Source: Neoarius graeffei
Lineage: Eukaryota > Chordata > Actinopteri > Siluriformes > Ariidae
Reading direction: 5' to 3'
NCBI RefSeq assembly: GCF_027579695.1
Contig: NC_083583.1
Location: 25,385,599-25,449,598, forward strand
Length of the DNA stretch: 64,000 nt
Shown: positions 34,024-45,237 of the stretch, piece by piece
How positions within the stretch are numbered: position 1 is the first letter of the stretch
Layout of the letters: each line of letters starts with the position of its first letter
Position numbers and translations under genes: made by a program
Notes under the pieces: generated by a model
Told to the model about the DNA's origin: nothing
Seen by the model: the letters and a program-made list of their open reading frames with translations, nothing else
The model's database searches: none

Positions 34024-34157
34024 TTAACTGCAAAGAGTGTGGAGCTCTGCCTTGATTTTTCGGAAGGAAGGACGCATTCTTGGGTCATGCTGCCAGCAGC
34101 GATGCATTAGGGTATAGATCTCATCTGGACAGCCACTGGGAGCTGGCATACGATACC
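34024..34157 (-). CDS. fes: fes, last coding exon (kinase C-lobe end and stop)
   Basis: It begins after AG at 34158-34159, completes the split Gly codon, and encodes 43 residues plus TAA (34026-34024). It starts YRMPAPSGCPDEIYTLM and contains CWQHDPRMRPSF, the conserved C-lobe Cys-Trp...Arg-Pro signature of tyrosine kinases. It ends with a short KIKAELHTLCS tail, as expected for FES/FER proteins, which stop just after the kinase domain. The exon is separated from the previous one by 13.8 kb of transposon-filled intron, yet phase and sequence fit exactly. Confidence 0.95.
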
Positions 34158-34199
34158 CTGTGATTAACAGACATCACATATAGAATGTCAGCCATCACA

Positions 34200-35117
34200 T
34201 TTACAGTCTTTTTTTTTCATTAAAAAAAAAAAAATCACCAAAACATTCTTGGTCCTACAAACAATATACACAAGGTTTGTAGTCAAAACAACATATAAAA
34301 TGAACACTTCTGAATTTTGTCTGCTTAAACCTGTGAGGTGTTGTGGTGTCTGAATTCTGAAAAATACCCCTCAAAAAAATTAAATAAATAAATAAAATAT
34401 GAAAAATAGTTTGGGCCAAAATAAGGCTTTTATGCCTACAGCATAATTTGCCACCTCAGCTTTAAGAAGCCATAAATCTGTCTCACCTGAATGACATGGA
34501 AATGTTGTACTGTTTAATTTTGCCTAGTCTATCTTCCTGCAAAGATCATTTGGGATATTAAAAAACAGTTTAACAAATATGCTGGTAAAAACATTCAGCC
34601 TGTCTAAAGATGTGTAAAAGCTTGCTGTCTAAAAGCAATTTTCTCACACCGAACCATATGCTTTGATCAAGTGCTGGAGAGCTACATGCCATAGCAAAAT
34701 TAGACAATCAGTTCAGTTTGTAATTAAATACTGCCTCAGGTGGTTGACGATGCTGTCCAACCTCCTTGAAGATCTTGAAGTCTTCATCACGTTTCTTAAA
34801 ACAAACATATAATGAAAAAGAATGGCCAGACTGGTTTGAGCTGACAGGAAGGCTAGGCTTGAGGCAGATGGGCTACAAAACTAGACAGCTGAAAATTAGA
34901 AAAAGACCAAGTGATGTTTTTCCAGTTGTTCCACTGAAATCTTCCAGTTTCATTGAGCCGGTGCTCACTGTAGCCTCAGAAACTTGTTTTTGGCTTACAG
35001 GAATGCAACTCATTGTGGTCTTATTGCTTACTGTAGCTCTGCTGTTGTAGTACATCTGCCTAAAGGTGCACCTGTTAAAGTGATGAGTGTCTATGTTAAC
35101 ACACACACGGCCAGCAG
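34200..35117. other. Intronic sequence, no feature seen
   Basis: AT-rich with a T run and an A run near 34210-34240. No recognisable coding or repeat family. Confidence 0.5.
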
Positions 35118-35410
35118 CCAGCAAGGGCCTTTGTGTGTGGAGTTTGCATGTTCTCCCCATGTCTGCGTGGGTTTCCTCCGGGTGCTCCGGTTTCCCCCCC
35201 ACAGTCCAAAAGACATGCAGGTTAGGCTAATTGGTCTCTCTAAATTGACCATAGGTGTGAGTGTGAATGGTTGTTTGTCTCTGTGTCAGCCTTGCAATAA
35301 CCTGGCAACTTGTCCATGGTGTACCCCGCCTCTTGCCCATAGTCAGTTGGGACTAAGTTCCAGCTTGCCCGTGACCCTGTAGGACAGGATAAGTGGCTAC
35401 AGATAATATA
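35118..35410 (+). mobile_element. SINE (DANA/Mermaid-like), 5'-truncated
   Basis: It starts within the body (CCAGCAAGGGCCTTTG), has the full distal half and ends GATAAGTGGCTACAGATAATATA directly at the Tc1 terminus. The Tc1 element apparently inserted into the SINE tail. Confidence 0.88.
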
Positions 35411-35783
35411 TATAGTGCCTTGAAAAAGCATTCATACCCCTTGAACTTTTTCACATTTTTCCACCTTACAACCATGAACTTAAAAGTTTTTTATTGAGAT
35501 TTTATGTGATAGACCGACACAGAGTAGCACATAATTGTGAAGTGAAATGAAAATGATAAACGGTCTTCAAAATTTTAAACAAAAATCTGAAAAATGTGGT
35601 GTGCATTAGTATTCATCCCCCTGTACTCTGATACCTCTAAATACAATCCAGTGCAATCAATTGCCTTCAGAAGTCATCTAATTAATAGAGTCCTACTGTA
35701 TTTAATTTACTCTCAGCATAAATACACTTGTTCTGTGAAGGCCTCAGTGGTTTGTTAGAGAACACTGAAGAACAAACAGCATC

Positions 35784-36319
35784 ATGAAGACCAAAGAACT
35801 CACCAGACAGGTCAGGGATAAAGTTCTGGAGAAGTTTAAAGCAGGGTTAGGTTATAAAAAAATATCCCAAGCTCCGAATATCTCAAGAAGCACTGTTCAA
35901 TCCATCATTCAAAAATGGAAAAAGTATGGCACAACTGTAAACCTACCAAGACATGGCCGTCCACCTAAACTGACAGAGCGAGCAAGGAGAGCACTGGTCA
36001 GAGAAGCAGCCAAGAGGCCCATGATCACTCTGGAGGAGCTGCAGAAATCCACAGCTCAGGTGGGAGAATCTGTGCACAGGACAACTATAAGTCGTACACT
36101 CCATAAATCTGGCCTTTTTGGAAGAGTGGCAAGAAGAAAGCCATTGTTGAAAGACGGGCATAAGACGTCCCGTTTGCAGTTTGCCAGAAGCCATGTAGGG
36201 GACACAGCAAACGTGGAAGAAGGTGCTTTGGTCAGATGAGACCAAAGTTGAACTTTTTGGCCTAAATGCAAAGCGCTATGTGTGGCGGAAAACTAGCACT
36301 GATCATCACCCTGCACACA
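35784..36319 (+). pseudogene. Tc1-like transposase, N-terminal part
   Basis: ATG at 35784 starts MKTKELTRQVRDKVLEKFKAG. The paired helix-turn-helix region (NISRSTVQSIIQKWKKYGT), a GRPPK linker and the second DNA-binding helix block follow. A frame change near 36225 precedes the first catalytic stretch ([13 protein letters not shown]). Coding is cut by the hAT-like element at 36320. Confidence 0.88.
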
Positions 36320-36853
36320 CAGGGTATCTGCACATTTTTCAAGTACAAATTTAAAGACTTAAGACCTTTTCAAGACCTCTAAATGGAAAAATTAAGACTG
36401 TACCATGACACAGAAAATGATAAATATGACAACTTAAAACTGTTTTCTGCAATAGTTTTTTTTTTTTACTAACTTTTTAAGAAAAATGCACACAATTGGT
36501 GAACAACAGGGTGCATCAATGGCAACTGTTACACATGCAAACAGCTGAAGCAAAGTCATGTGTTCTGGGCCTGCAGAACTACTGTAGCAACAAGGAGAAG
36601 ACTGGTGTTTACTGGAGAAAACACCATGAATCATTTCAAAAATGAAAACAATAAACCGCAAGTTGAACCAGCTGAACAACCTTAGCCGGCATTATTTAAG
36701 GCAAGGCAAGTTTATTTATATAGCACATTTCATACTCCGTGGCAATTCAATGTGCTTTACAGAAGTAAAAGCAAAACAGTAAACAATAGAAAATAAAATT
36801 ACATAAAATAAATGGGGTAGAAAAATAAGAATTAAACAATAGTAGAAATAAAA

Positions 36854-37036
36854 TTAAAGCCGCAAGCGGCCTCGACGGGCCCTCGCGCCAGCGGCCAAGG
36901 GGGGCGGGGGCATGCGTCCCCGCGAAATACCTTCCACAGCTTCTGCGGCAAGAGACATTACTCCCACAATGGCGACAAAGCACAGAATTGGACACATGGC
37001 AACAATAGGGTCTCGCACTGTACGGTGCTCGGGGCC

Positions 37037-37070
<34 letters not shown>

Positions 37071-39577
37071 CCTTCAAAAACAATAGGGTCCCGCACTGTA
37101 CGGTGCTCGGGCCCTAATAATAATAATAATAACTAGAAACTATATGCCAAGCAGGCACCTTAATGCGAGAGGCAAAAATCACAACACGTTAGGGGGCGCT
37201 ATAGAGGCCCTGAGGCCCGCCTGGATCTGGGCTTCTGGTTCTCAGGAGTGGTGGCAGTCTAAGAAAAAGGAGCCAAATTTCGTGTGTTGTCGACCATGGC
37301 AAGCGCCCCAATAAGGGTCTTGTAAAGAGTTTGCTTGCCAAGTGTGACAAATCAGAAGCTGCAATATCATTTTTGCCATAACCAGCACCCCCAGGGGCGA
37401 AAGTGCACAAAATTTGGCGTATATGTCAGGTGAGCTATGAAGAGTTTGCGTATGAAGTTTGATGACAATTGAGTAAGTAGAAGATGAGATATAGATTTTT
37501 GAAGAAAAAATTTTTTGGTTTTTCCCATGTCAGTAGGTGGCGCTATGCTGTACATGAGCGATTATGAGTTGGAAAAATAAGTGTCTACAACAGCAACGTA
37601 CAATCACAAGGTAGTGGTGTGAAGGAAAAGCATTGTGGAATTATTTACCAAAAACCCGTTTTGGAGCAATCGCGTCGGCCAAAAACAGCGCCCCCCATGG
37701 ACGAAAATTCCCAAAATGTGGTATACATGACATGGGAGGTAGTAAGAGGGTGGCCGTGAAGTTTGACCACAATTGAGGAAAGATTGGATTTTTTGCCCAA
37801 AAACAGCGCCCCCAGTGGCGAAACATCACAGAAATTGGGTAACATGTCAGAAGCCCAATGAGTGATTTGCGTGTGAAGTATGAGCAGTTTTGAGCAATTA
37901 GAAGATTTGTTATGAATTTTTAAGCATGTAAAATTCTGCATTGAAAATTGATTGACGTATAACTTCTGAACGGTTTACCCTACGTGAAACGTATTTAGCA
38001 ACTTGTGTCAGCCATGTCTGTAGATGATGTGTATCAATTTTGGTGACGTTCCTATGAACGGTCTAGGAGGAGTTGCGCCGTCCTCGTGGCCATGCATTTC
38101 GCACAAAAGTGAAATTACCTCACTTCCTGTTGGGCGTGGCTAATGCATTGGCATTACATTTTTGTCCGGCTTAGTGAGATACATATGCGTACCAAAGGGC
38201 ATGCCACTACTACAAACTACATGGCAACCAGGCACCTTAATGTGAGAGGCAAAAATCACAACACGTTAGGGGGCGCTATAGAGGCCCTGAGGCCCGCCTG
38301 GATCTGGGCTTCTGGTTCTCAGTAGCGGTGGCAGTCCAAGAAAAAGGGGCAAAATTTCGAGCGTTGTCGACCATGGCAAGCGCCCCAATAAGGGTCTTGC
38401 AAAGAGTTTGCTTGCCAAGTTTGACAAATCAGAAGCTGCAATATCATTTTTGCCATAACCAGCACCCCCAGTGGCGAAAGTGCACAAAATTTGGCGTATA
38501 TGTCAGGTGAGCTATGAAGAGTTTGCGTATGAAGTTTGATGACAATAGAGTAAATAGAAGATGAGACATAGATTTTTGAAGAATAAATTTTTTGGTTTTT
38601 CCCATGTCAGTAGGTGGCGCTATGCTGTACATGAGCGATTATGAGATGGAAAAATAAGTGTCTACAACAGCAACGTACTATCACAAGGTAGTGGTGTGAA
38701 GGAAAAGCATTATGGAATTATTTACCAAAAACCTGTTTTGGAGAAATGGCGTCGGCCAAAAACAGCGCCCCCCATGGATGAAAATTCCCAAAATGTGGTA
38801 TACATGACATGGGAGGTAGTAAGAGGGTGGCCGTGAAGTTTGACCAAATTTGAGGAAAGATTGGATTTTTTGCCCAAAAATAGCGCCCCCAGTGGCGAAA
38901 TATCACAGAAATTGGGTAACATGTCAGAAGCCCAATGAGTGATTTGCGTGTGAAGAATGAGCAGTTTTGAGCAATTAGAAGATTTGTTATGAATTTTTTA
39001 GCAAGTAAAATTTTGAAGTGAAAATTGATAGACGTATAAACTTCTGAACGGTTTATCCTACGTGAAACGTATTTAGTAACTTTTGTCAGCCATGTCTGTA
39101 GATGATGTGTATCAATTTTGGTGACATTCCTATGAACGGTCTAGGAGGAGTTGCGCCGTCTTCGTGGCCATGCATTTCGCACAAAAGTGAAATTACCTCA
39201 CTTCCTGTTGGGCGTGGCTAATGCATTGGCATTACATTTTTGTCCGGCTTAGTGAGATACATATGCGTACCAAATGGCATGCCACTACTACAAACTATAT
39301 GGCAACCAGGCACCTTAATGCGGGAGGCCAAAATCACAACGACTTAGGGGGCGCTATAGAGGCCCTGAGCCCCGGCCAAGTTTGGGCTTCTGGTTCTGAG
39401 TAGCGGTGGCAATTCTCGGAACTGGTGCCAAATTTCGTGCGTTTTCGTCCATGGCAAGCGCCCAGAAAATGGCCCAACTGCGGAGAAAAATAAAGAAGAA
39501 GAAGACGGAAGAATAATATAATAGTGAACTCTTACAAGAACAATAGGGCCTTCGCCCATTCGGGCTCGGGCCCTAAT
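36854..39577. mobile_element. Unclassified element with two 1,077-bp tandem units
   Basis: It begins near TTAAAGCCGCAAGCGGC and ends at GGGCTCGGGCCCTAAT. A motif GCACCTTAATG recurs at 37155, 38232 and 39310, giving two complete units of about 1,077 bp and a partial third. Each unit has several GCGCCCCC(A/C)GTGGCGAAA-type boxes in both orientations and GGGGGCGCTATAGAGG. ATAAAAT flanks both sides (36847, 39577), a possible target duplication. No protein family is recognisable. Confidence 0.7.
37036..37070 (+). repeat. (AAT)n microsatellite
   Basis: About eleven AAT triplets, with a shorter AAT run near 37116-37131, each after a GGTGCTCGGGNCCTAAT motif. Confidence 0.9.
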
Positions 39578-39716
39578 AATAAAATGAAGTAAAAGTTCAG
39601 TAAAAGAAAAAAAACCCAGCAGAATAAAATAGAATAAAAGTTAAGTAAAATTTAAAACATGCAGAGACTGTAAAAGTAAAGAGTTTAAAACATGTAGAGA
39701 TGACAATATTAATAAT

Positions 39717-40214
39717 TTAGCAGAAAGCATCTGAGAACAGCTTAGTCTTTAATCTAGATTTGAAGCTGCCAACAGCAGGAGCATTTTTGATGTCCTCTGG
39801 GAGTTGGTTCCATAGCTGTACTGCATAGTAGCTAAAAGCTGCTTCATCACACTTTATTTTAACAACAGGTTTTAACAGTAAATTTTTCTGCTGCGATTTG
39901 GTAGATCTGATTGGGTTAGGCCGCTGCAACATATCAGAGAGGTAATTGGGCCCTGTACCATTTAAAGACTTGTACACCAGCAGCAATGCTTTAAAGTCAA
40001 TTCTGTAGCTTACTGGAAGCCAATGAAGGGACCTTAGAATTGGAGTAATGTGCTCTGTTCTTTTTGTTCGTGTGAGAACCCTAGCCGCTGCATTTTGAAC
40101 CAGCTGAAGTCGTTTGATGGTCTTTTTTGGCAGGCCTGTGAAAAGGCCATTGCAGTAATCAACCCTACTAGAGATGAAGGCATGCATAAGTTTTTCCAAA
40201 TCATTTTTTGACAT
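39717..40214 (-). pseudogene. LINE reverse transcriptase C-terminal fragment
   Basis: A 165-residue open frame has SSRVDYCNGLFTGLPKKTI, VQNAAARVLTR, LHWLPVSYRIDFKALLLVYK and LWNQLPEDIK. This is the conserved thumb/C-terminal part of teleost L2/Rex1-type ORF2. The polymerase active site is absent, so the fragment is non-functional although its frame is still open. Confidence 0.85.
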
Positions 40215-40544
40215 AAGTCCTCTTAGTTTGGAAATGTTTTTTAGGTGATAAAATTTTTAAATCCCCAAAGATTATCTTTGATGATGTGTGATTGTGTCTC
40301 TGACAGCAAAATCAGTCTGAGTGCCGTACAGTATACAGCTGGCTGAGGTAGTTCTCAAGTATCTTCTGCATTATAGCAGGTAACAGCATGAACCTGTTTA
40401 TGCAGTCATACAATCATCAGAGCGTTACATTAAACACAGAAAAACAACGGTCACCTTTCATAACCATTATCAATATTAATCAATGTGTTGTAATAACTAA
40501 ACTATCAGTGCAACTATTATATCAATGTTCATTATTCAAAAATA

Positions 40545-40960
40545 ATCATTAATTATCTATAATCCATGAATAATTGTTTGTATTACTACTACCACTAATA
40601 ATAATAACTATTTTTTAATAATAATTTAAAAAAATCTCAATTTTATAACATTTTAATAATCACTACTTATTAGCTATATTAATTAATAATGAATAGTGTA
40701 GCAATTATTATAATTCAGTATTACTACTTAATTAATAAGCAGTGATTATCAAAATGTAATTTAATAATAAGTAGTAATCATCAACTACTAAATTATACTA
40801 ATAAATAATAAGTAGTGATTATTAAAATGCTATAAAATTGAGTTATAAGATTAGTTAAAATTATTATTTAAAAAAATTATTATTATTATTATTAGTAGTA
40901 GTAGTAGTAGTAGTAGTAGTGATACAAACAATTATTCATGGATTATAGATAATTTGTTTT
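40545..40960. repeat. AT-rich long inverted repeat
   Basis: TATCTATAATCCATGAATAATTG (from 40555) recurs inverted as CAATTATTCATGGATTATAGATA near 40929. The sequence between is also self-complementary (TCACTACTTATTA/TAATAAGTAGTGA). A third, partial copy of the left arm lies at about 41078-41190. Confidence 0.85.
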
Positions 40961-42116
40961 TAATAGTGAACATTGATAACTGAACTGATAATATTAACAA
41001 GTATTACTAGTAGTATTGTTTATTATTAGTAGTAGTAGTACAGTTATTTTATATCAATGTTCACTATTTAAAAAAAAAATTATAATCCATGAGTATTTGT
41101 TTGTATTCTACCAATTACTACTTTTTAATAATTATTTGTAATAATTTTTAATAACTTAATTTTATAACATTTAATAATCCCTAGTACTTATTAATCACTA
41201 ATTCATAAGTAGTAATGATTAATAATCAATAATTACTATTACTACTAATTATTATTAGTGGTTAATATTATTCTTATTATATTAAAAACACTGTTGTAAA
41301 CGATAAGTAATAAAACAAACTTTTTGTGCAAATTGTTTATATTGTATTATATTTAGAATTATTGTATTTTCTGGAGTTCTTTTTAATTGAGTTTTGAAAT
41401 AAAGATTGTTTATATATTTATATTAAACTTAGTACAATAAACAATGTTAATTATGTTTAAAAAAATGATGCTAATCATTATTATTAGTAGTATTTCCTAT
41501 AAGTCCCATTTTCCACCTGACTCTTGTGCACATGCGCGAACCCCCCTGCGTTTCACTCCGGAGCGCTTGACCTCTAACACACGCGCGCCTCGTGTCCGTG
41601 AAAAAACAGTTTCCCAGTCCGCCATGTCCCCAGCGCTGCGTTATCGTCTTTAAAACACATTTGTGCGATCCAGTGCTTTTTATCGCAAACGATTCTTCTC
41701 CTTATTTTGGGGGTATTTGTCATCCCCCAACCACTTGTCATTAAACAGACATCTTCCCATAATTATCAATGCTTTCTAGCGCCCACGTAAGCTACCTGCG
41801 TATCTCTCACTCTTCACAACCACCGCACCGCATCACACTTCCTCCAGTAGCCTCCTAACATTAGTTCTTGATCTACGGAATGCACACAAGATGCACAGAA
41901 CCAATGCTGCCCCCAAAAGGTACGCTGATCACTTTTAAAATTATGGTTAAAAAATATACCCCAAACCGGATGGAGACATTTCACTCGTTCGGTCCAATAT
42001 TAAATTTAATACCTCCCTTTCGAAAATTCCAGTCATTCCAAACAATTTAAGACATTTTTAGGCCTTGAAAACTGAAAGTTGTATTTAAGACTTTTTAAGG
42101 ACCCACAGGAACCCTG

Positions 42117-42605
42117 GACACACCATCCCCACTGTGAAACATGGTGGTGGCATCATCATGCTATGGGGAAGCTTTTCTTCAGCAGGGACAGGGAAGCTGG
42201 TCAGAGTTGATGGGAAGATGGATGGAGCTAAATACAGGGCAATCCTGGAAGAAAACCTGTTGGAGGCTGCAAAAGACTTGAGACTGGGAAGGAGATTCAC
42301 CTTCCAGCAAGACAATGACCCTAAACATACAGCCAGAGCTACAATGGAATGGTTTAGATCAAAGAATATTCATGTGTTAGAATGGCCCAGTCAAAGTCCA
42401 GACCTAAATCCCATTGAGCATCTGTGGCAAGACTTGAAAATTGCTGTTCACAGATGCTCTCCATCCAATGTGGCTGAGCTTGAGCTATTTTGCAAAGAAG
42501 AATGGGCAAAAATTTCAATGTCGAGATGTGCAAAGCTGGTAGAGACATACCACAAAAAAAACTTGCAGCTGTAACTGCAGCAAAAGGTGGCTCTACAAAG
42601 TACTG
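42117..42605 (+). pseudogene. Tc1-like transposase, C-terminal part
   Basis: Continues the transposase after the hAT-like insertion, with KHGGGIIMLWGSFSS, FQQDNDPKHTARAT and SPDLNPIEHLWQDL. The spacing from the first Asp of QQDND to the Glu of NPIE is 34 residues, matching the Tc1 DD34E signature. A small frame error near YHKKNLQL ends the long frame before the usual GGSTKY-like terminus. Confidence 0.9.
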
Positions 42606-42813
42606 ACGCAGGGGGGCTGAATACTAATGCACACCACATTTTTCAGATTTTTATTTGTTTAAAATTTTGAAGAGCATTTATCATTTTCATTTCACTTCAC
42701 AATTATGTGCTACTCTGTGTTGGTCTATCACATAAAATCTCAATTAAAAAAAAAACTTAAGTTCGTGGTTGTAAGGTGGAAAAATGTGAAAAAGTTCAAG
42801 GGGTATGAATACT

Positions 42814-42872
42814 AGAGAGAGAGAAGATGGATGGATGGATGGATGGATGGATGGATGGATGGATGGATGGAT
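42814..42872 (+). repeat. (GA)n and (GGAT)n simple repeat
   Basis: AGAGAGAGAGAAG followed by about ten GGAT tetramers replaces the last bases of the Tc1 right terminus. Confidence 0.9.
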
Positions 42873-42884
42873 AACAAGGGTGCA

Positions 42885-43620
42885 GCTATGGAAATCAAGG
42901 TTAGATGGGTATGGTCTGTGCCTGAACCTAGTGAAGATGGAGTATACCGGTATGGAATCTAGTTCACAAACAGATGGCAAATCACCATCGATGGGCAGGA
43001 TCTTCCCAAAGTCACCCAGTTCACATAGCTGGGTTCTGTCGTTTGTGAGGCTGGAGATACCTTCCAAGATGCCAAAGCCCATGAAAATGCCGCCTGGCTG
43101 AGATGGTGAAAGGTAACAGGTGTACTTTGTGACAGCAGGATGCCGACCAATTTGAAGGCTCAAGTATATAAGACTGTGGTACGCCCAGTAGCACTATATG
43201 GCTGCGAATGTTGGCCAGTCACTGTAAAACATCAGCAAAGTCTACCTGCTATGGAGATGAAAATACTACGTTGGTCTCAAGGACTCACTCTACTAGACCA
43301 TGTGGAAAATACGGAAGTCCATAGGAAAACGTGAGTGGTTCCAATCACTGCAAAGATGAGACAGTGTCGCCTCTGATGGTATGGCCACATCATACGAAGC
43401 TCAGATGGAGCAGTGGCTAAATCTGCAACAGCACTGGACATTCCAGGCAAGCGGCCACATGGAAGACCCAAAAAGAGATGGGCTGACTCAATAAAGGAGG
43501 ACCTAAAGTCCACAAAAGCAAAACCAGAGGATATCTTTGATAGGAGTAAGTGGAGACAGTTGAGCAGAGCTGAGGACCCTGCACCCATGCAGGACTAACG
43601 CAAGGAAGAAGAAGAAAATA
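42885..43620 (+). mobile_element. RTE-type LINE 3' fragment
   Basis: Frames read TQFT-LGSV-like sequence, then KAQVYKTVVRPVALYGCECW (43150-43210), METKILRW-like sequence and GLTLLDHVE, then GKRPHGRPKKRWADSIKED (43445-43500) and DRSKWRQLSRAEDPAP. These are the C-terminal blocks of RTE/BovB-clade ORF2. Several frame changes break it. The 3' end is AAGGAAGAAGAAGAAAATA. Confidence 0.82.
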
Positions 43621-43623
43621 TTT

Positions 43624-43628
<5 letters not shown>

Positions 43629-43681
<53 letters not shown>
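43629..43681 (+). repeat. (GA)n microsatellite
   Basis: About 25 uninterrupted GA dinucleotides. Confidence 0.95.
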
Positions 43682-43684
<3 letters not shown>

Positions 43685-44457
43685 CTGCTGCAAGGCATAA
43701 TATTGTACCAGGTCACTTTATCCAAGAATAAGGGGAAATAATGAGTGAAAGGAATTGTAGTTACAGAGAAATGTTTATGAACCAGTTCTTAAAGATCACC
43801 AGCTCAGTATGCTCAATCAAATGAATTTGAAATAAAGTTCAGTTTAAACTTGGTTTAACTAACACTAGCGCACAGCCTGCTGGCAACTGCTGTGTGCACA
43901 TCATTTCATTTCCAGAACTGCATGTTTGTCTACATTTGATTTCTACTTGCCAAGACATGTGCGTTTTTTTTTTTTACAAGTTTAATAATTACTATTAGGG
44001 ATTCCTTGGCTTCTCTGTAGCTTTGAAAGCAGACAATCAAGAGAAGAACAACTTCTTGTGCAACTTGACTATATGCAGCCATAGTTCAAGTGAGGAAAAA
44101 AAAAGTGCCAAATGTGAAAGCACCTTTAGAGTGCTCATTCGCACAGTGAATTTTAGCACTTTGGTGATATCAGTGTGGTGATATCAAGAACATTACAATA
44201 ATGCTTAACAAAAAATATACTGTGCAGCCCTGCATTGTGTCTATAAGTTATGTGCCTGCTACTGTACACATCTGGTGTGCATCTGGTGTGAAGTACTGGG
44301 GTGTTGGCTTAACTTTAAATAGAGAATTGCTCTTTATGATCAAACTGTGTTTGTTTACACAGCTGTACTGCACTGCAGTTAATGTCAGAAACCAAAGTGA
44401 AAACAGAACATAGAATAAATCAACCAGAAAATGATCTTTCGCACAATTAAAGATTAC
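43682..44457. other. Intronic sequence, no feature seen
   Basis: No recognisable repeat ends or coding motifs. Confidence 0.5.
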
Positions 44458-44469
44458 ATATTGATTCTT

Positions 44470-44820
44470 GGGCGGCACAGTGGTGTAGTGGTTAGTACTG
44501 TCACCTCACAGCAAGAAGGTCCTGGGTTCTAGCCCAGCGGCCAGCGAAGGCTTTTCTGTGTGGAGTTTGCATGTTCTCCCCATGTCTGTGTGGGTTTCCA
44601 CCAGGTGCTCCGGTTTCCCCCATGTAGGTTAGGTTAATTAGTGGCTCTAAATTGACCGTAGGTGCGAGTGTGAATGGTTGTTTGTCTCTGTGTCAGCCCT
44701 GCAATGACCTGGTGACTTGTTCAGGGTGTACCCTGCCTCGCCCATAGTCAGCTGGGATAGGCTCCAGCTTGTCTGTGACCCTGTAGAACAGGATAAGTGG
44801 CTAAATGGATGGATGGATGG
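44470..44820 (+). mobile_element. SINE (DANA/Mermaid-like) with GGAT tail
   Basis: Flanked by a 12-bp duplication ATATTGATTCTT (44458-44469, 44821-44832). It lacks the CAGTCCAAAGA part of the body and ends in (GGAT)n instead of (GAGAT)n, so it belongs to an older subfamily. Confidence 0.93.
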
Positions 44821-44858
44821 ATATTGATTCTTATTATTGATGTGCAAGTCACTCAGAG

Positions 44859-45224
44859 GGTGGCATGGTGGTGTAGTGGTTAGCGCTTTTGCCTCACAGC
44901 AAGAAGGTCCGGGTTCGAGCCCCGTGGCCGGTGAGGGCCTTTCTGTGCGGAGTTTGCAGGTTCTCCCCGTGTCCGCGTGGGTTTCTTCCGGGTGCTCCAG
45001 TTTCCCCCACAGTCCAAAGACATGCAGGTTAGGTTAACTGGTGACTCTAAATTGACCGTAGGTGTGAATGTGAGTGTGAATGGTTGTCTGTGTGTCAGCC
45101 CTGTGATGACCTGGCGACTTGTCCAGGGTGTACCCTGCCTTTCGCCCATAGTCAGCTGGGATAGGCTCCAGCTTGCCTGCAACCCTGTAGAACAGGATAA
45201 AGCGGCTAGAGATAATGAGATGAG
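44859..45224 (+). mobile_element. SINE (DANA/Mermaid-like), full length
   Basis: Flanked by a 13-bp duplication AAGTCACTCAGAG (44846-44858, 45225-45237). It lies 26 bp from the preceding SINE and has a (GAGAT) tail. Confidence 0.95.
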
Positions 45225-45237
45225 AAGTCACTCAGAG

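Larger units (their letters stand above)
36694..40245 (-). mobile_element. L2/Rex1-like LINE fragment inside the hAT-like element
   Basis: On the minus strand the RT C-terminus (40214-39717) is followed by a 3' UTR that continues, after an inserted element (36854-39577), to a 3' end with a TATATAGCACATTT-type motif (its complement near 36717-36732). LINE sequence on both sides of the insert shares AATAGAATAAAAGTTAAG-like composition. The copy is strongly 5' truncated. Confidence 0.7.
36320..42116. mobile_element. hAT-like element inside the Tc1 copy
   Basis: The left end CAGGGTATCTGCAC and right end (complement CAGGGTTCCTGTGGG) are imperfect inverted repeats. Both are followed by the TTAAGAC/AAGTCTTAAA-type subterminal repeats of a fish hAT family. 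The flanking octamers (TGCACACA, GACACACC) share only CACAC, so the target duplication is decayed or misplaced. No hAT transposase is readable. The interior is taken over by an L2/Rex1-like LINE fragment, its own insertion and an AT-rich palindrome. CpG-rich sequence at 41520-41660 and a possible exon end at 41920 may be remnants of its own gene. Confidence 0.65.
35413..42813 (+). mobile_element. Tc1-like transposon split by a 5.8-kb insertion
   Basis: The left terminus TAGTGCCTTGAAAAAGCATTCATACCCC is matched by the inverted GGGGTATGAATACTA at the right, which is truncated at about 42813, where GA-rich and GGAT simple repeats begin. The transposase is interrupted at 36320 and resumes at 42117, so the insertion is later than the Tc1 copy. 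Confidence 0.9.

Noticed and set aside
34766-35050. 94-codon plus-strand frame in the last fes intron
   Set aside because: No motif, no splice context and antisense to fes; length is compatible with chance.
36912-37136. Open frame with a poly-Asn tract
   Set aside because: It is an AAT microsatellite read in frame within a repeat element.
42826-42872. Short regular repeats considered as a CRISPR-like array
   Set aside because: They are GGAT tetramers without spacers, in vertebrate DNA.
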